A stretch of DNA of 12,186 nt from NCBI GenBank assembly GCA_001664505.1, contig CP011806.1, positions 2,771,076 through 2,783,261 of the forward strand, in the 5' to 3' direction. The position numbers and the translations under genes are program-made. The notes under the pieces are model-generated. The model saw only the letters and a program-made list of their open reading frames with translations. It searched no databases and was not told the DNA's origin. The stretch is from Acidobacteria bacterium Mor1 (lineage in GTDB: Bacteria; Acidobacteriota; Polarisedimenticolia; Polarisedimenticolales; Polarisedimenticolaceae). Below, piece after piece: positions 10,479-12,186 of this stretch; position 1 is the stretch's first letter, and each line of letters opens with the position of its first letter.

Positions 10479-12186
10479 TCAGCCGTTCACCCCCAGCCTG
10501 TCGAGCAGGAACGCGTACTCGATGGCCAGCTCCTCGTAGCGGCGATAGCGGCCGGTCGCGCCGCCGTGCCCTGACCCCATCTCCATCCGCAGCAGGATCA
10601 GCCGGTCCCCCTGGGCGTGGGTCCGCAGCTTGGCGACCCACTTGGCCGGCTCCCAGTACTGGACCCGGGGATCGTTGATCCCGGACATGACCAGCATGTG
10701 GGGGTACGCGGCCTCGCGGACCTGGTCGTAGGGAGAGTAGGAGGCCATGTAGTCATGGTCCGGCTTGCGCCGCGGGTCGCCCCACTCCTCCCACTCGATC
10801 ACCGTCAGCGGCAGGTCGGCGTCGAGCATGGTGTTGACCACGTCGACGAAGGGCACCTTGGCGACCATGGCGCCGAAGAGATCGGGGCGCTTGTTGACCA
10901 CGGCGCCCATCAGCAATCCACCGGCGCTTCCGCCGCGAATGGCCAGCTGCTCCGAGCGGGTGTACCCCTCGGAAATCAGGTACTCGGCGCAACGGATGAA
11001 GTCGTCGAAGGTGTTGCGCTTCTGCTGCAGCTTGCCCGCCTCGTACCAGGGGCGGCCCAGCTCACCTCCGCCGCGAATGTGGGCAATGGCGTAGACCACA
11101 CCACGGTCGAGCAGGCTGACGGTGCTGGGCGAGAAGTGCAGATCGATGCTGATCCCGTAGGAGCCGTAGCCGTACAACAGCAGCGGGTTGCCCTCGTCGC
11201 GGCGTAGGTCCCGGCGGTAGACCAGGGAGATCGGCACCTCGGTGCCGTCGTCGGCGGTCGCCATGCGTCGCTCGGTCGCGTATAGGCTCGGGTCGTAGCC
11301 CTTGATCTCTTCCTGCTTGAGCTGGATCAAACGCCGCTCGGCGACATCGTAGTCATAGGTCGTCTCGGGAGTGACCAGCGACGTGTACTCGACCCGCAGC
11401 AGCGTCGCGTCGAACATCGGGTTGGAGCCGAGCTCGACGTTGTAAGCCTCCTCGGGAAGTTCGACCAGATGCCCCTCCCAGTTCTCCGGATCCAGCACCC
11501 GTAGGGCGGGCAGGCCGGCGATGCGTTCGGACAGCACCAGGAAGGAGGCAAACGGATCGAAGCCGTCGAGCTTGATTTCCGGTCGGTGGGGAATGCGTTC
11601 CCGCCAGGCGGACCGGGCCAGGTTGTCGACATCCGCCTCCATCAAGCGGAAGTTCTTGGCCTCTTCGTTGGTCACGATGTAGAAGCGGCCTTCCCGGTGC
11701 TCCACCGAGTACTCGACCTTGTGGGTCCGGCCGCCGACGGTGCGGAACTCTCCATCAGGATTCGACGCCGCGAGGAACAACACCTCGCTGGTGGTGTTGC
11801 TGTCCATCTCGAGCAGGATGTACTTGCGATCCCGGGTCTTGCCCACGCCCATGTAGAAGGCGGGGTCGGTCTCCTCGTGAACCAGCACGTCCTGGTCCAC
11901 GGGGTCACCGAGCTTGTGGCGGTAGAGCTTGCTCGGGCGATGGGCGTCGTCGAGGGTGCAATAGAAGATCGTCCGCCCGTCGGCGGACCAGGCCACCGAA
12001 CCGGAGATGTTGGGGATACGGTCGGGCAGCAGCTCGCCGCTCTTCAGATCCTTGAACACCAGCTCGTAGCGTTCATCCCCGCTGAGATCCAGCGAGTAGG
12101 CCAGGAGCCCGTGATCCGGGCTCAGCCCGAAGGTCCCGAGCTGCAGGAAGTCGTGTCCCTCGGCCAGGGCGTTGACGCCGAGGATC
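10479..12186 (-). CDS. ptrB: Oligopeptidase B, S9A prolyl oligopeptidase family (N-terminus outside window)
   Basis: A serine peptidase that cleaves short peptides after Arg or Lys. The open frame enters from the window edge, giving 568 residues; about 120-150 N-terminal residues of a normal 690-720 aa enzyme are missing, so any export signal cannot be judged. The visible part starts in the beta-propeller ([34 protein letters not shown]) and continues into the alpha/beta-hydrolase domain with [26 protein letters not shown] and the nucleophile motif GGSAGG. Catalytic codons are Ser 10926-10928, Asp 10671-10673 ([15 protein letters not shown]) and His 10566-10568 ([10 protein letters not shown]). 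The Ser-to-Asp (85) and Ser-to-His (120) distances equal those of E. coli PtrB (Ser532, Asp617, His652). Glutamates of IEWEEWGDP at +44 and +46 match the S1 pair Glu576/Glu578, which sets basic-residue preference and separates it from prolyl endopeptidase. The GTG at 12059 is internal, not a start. Role is probably general peptide turnover, unrelated to the downstream glycan genes. Confidence 0.95.
   Translation of the reverse strand, partial: ILGVNALAEGHDFLQLGTFGLSPDHGLLAYSLDLSGDERYELVFKDLKSGELLPDRIPNISGSVAWSADGRTIFYCTLDDAHRPSKLYRHKLGDPVDQDVLVHEETDPAFYMGVGKTRDRKYILLEMDSNTTSEVLFLAASNPDGEFRTVGGRTHKVEYSVEHREGRFYIVTNEEAKNFRLMEADVDNLARSAWRERIPHRPEIKLDGFDPFASFLVLSERIAGLPALRVLDPENWEGHLVELPEEAYNVELGSNPMFDATLLRVEYTSLVTPETTYDYDVAERRLIQLKQEEIKGYDPSLYATERRMATADDGTEVPISLVYRRDLRRDEGNPLLLYGYGSYGISIDLHFSPSTVSLLDRGVVYAIAHIRGGGELGRPWYEAGKLQQKRNTFDDFIRCAEYLISEGYTRSEQLAIRGGSAGGLLMGAVVNKRPDLFGAMVAKVPFVDVVNTMLDADLPLTVIEWEEWGDPRRKPDHDYMASYSPYDQVREAAYPHMLVMSGINDPRVQYWEPAKWVAKLRTHAQGDRLILLRMEMGSGHGGATGRYRRYEELAIEYAFLLDRLGVNG

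Noticed and set aside
9043-10539. Plus-strand frame of 498 codons
   Set aside because: Antisense to the DUF255 gene and running into the peptidase gene; composition and lack of motifs mark it as a shadow.
8038-10641. Longer 867-residue start for the DUF255 gene
   Set aside because: It would overlap the oligopeptidase gene by about 160 nt and would bury the signal peptide; ATG 10404 has a far better ribosome site.

Overview
The window is about 12.2 kb of GC-rich bacterial DNA. Five genes lie head to tail on the minus strand and cover almost all of it. The host lineage cannot be fixed from the sequence. The strong G/C bias at third codon positions, the hybrid two-component kinase and the Sec-type signal peptide fit a high-GC bacterium, probably Gram-negative; proteobacterial, acidobacterial or a related phylum would all be consistent. 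I see no RNA genes, mobile elements, CRISPR arrays or phage genes.

Reading in the direction of transcription (from high to low coordinates): (1) 12186-10479 is the C-terminal 568 residues of a serine oligopeptidase of family S9A. It is identified as oligopeptidase B because the catalytic triad and both S1 glutamates are spaced exactly as in the enterobacterial enzyme. (2) After a 74-bp gap with a stem-loop, 10404-8038 encodes a 788-residue DUF255/YyaL/SPATA20-family protein with a signal peptide, a CHWC thioredoxin-like domain and a helical-barrel C-terminus. (3) Twenty bases later, 8017-6011 encodes a 668-residue GH133 glycogen-debranching-type amylo-alpha-1,6-glucosidase. (4) Overlapping it by 4 nt through a TTGA junction, 6014-3366 encodes an 882-residue GH63/MGH1-like glucosidase. 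(5) After a 99-bp gap with a strong 11-bp hairpin, 3266-1 encodes the first 1088 residues of a membrane hybrid histidine kinase. It has a PilJ/NarX-like periplasmic sensor, four PAS domains, a full kinase core and a receiver domain cut by the window edge.

The middle three genes look like one transcription unit. Their products share the (alpha/alpha)6-barrel fold that is typical of glucan and oligosaccharide hydrolases. The two hydrolases are almost certainly made together and probably degrade alpha-glucans or a glucoside compatible solute in the cytoplasm. The DUF255 protein is of unknown function and is the most interesting member: its position suggests a link to carbohydrate metabolism, but its signal peptide puts it in a different compartment from its neighbours. 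Nothing here amounts to a clearly new defence or mobile system. The long plus-strand reading frames are shadows of the minus-strand genes.
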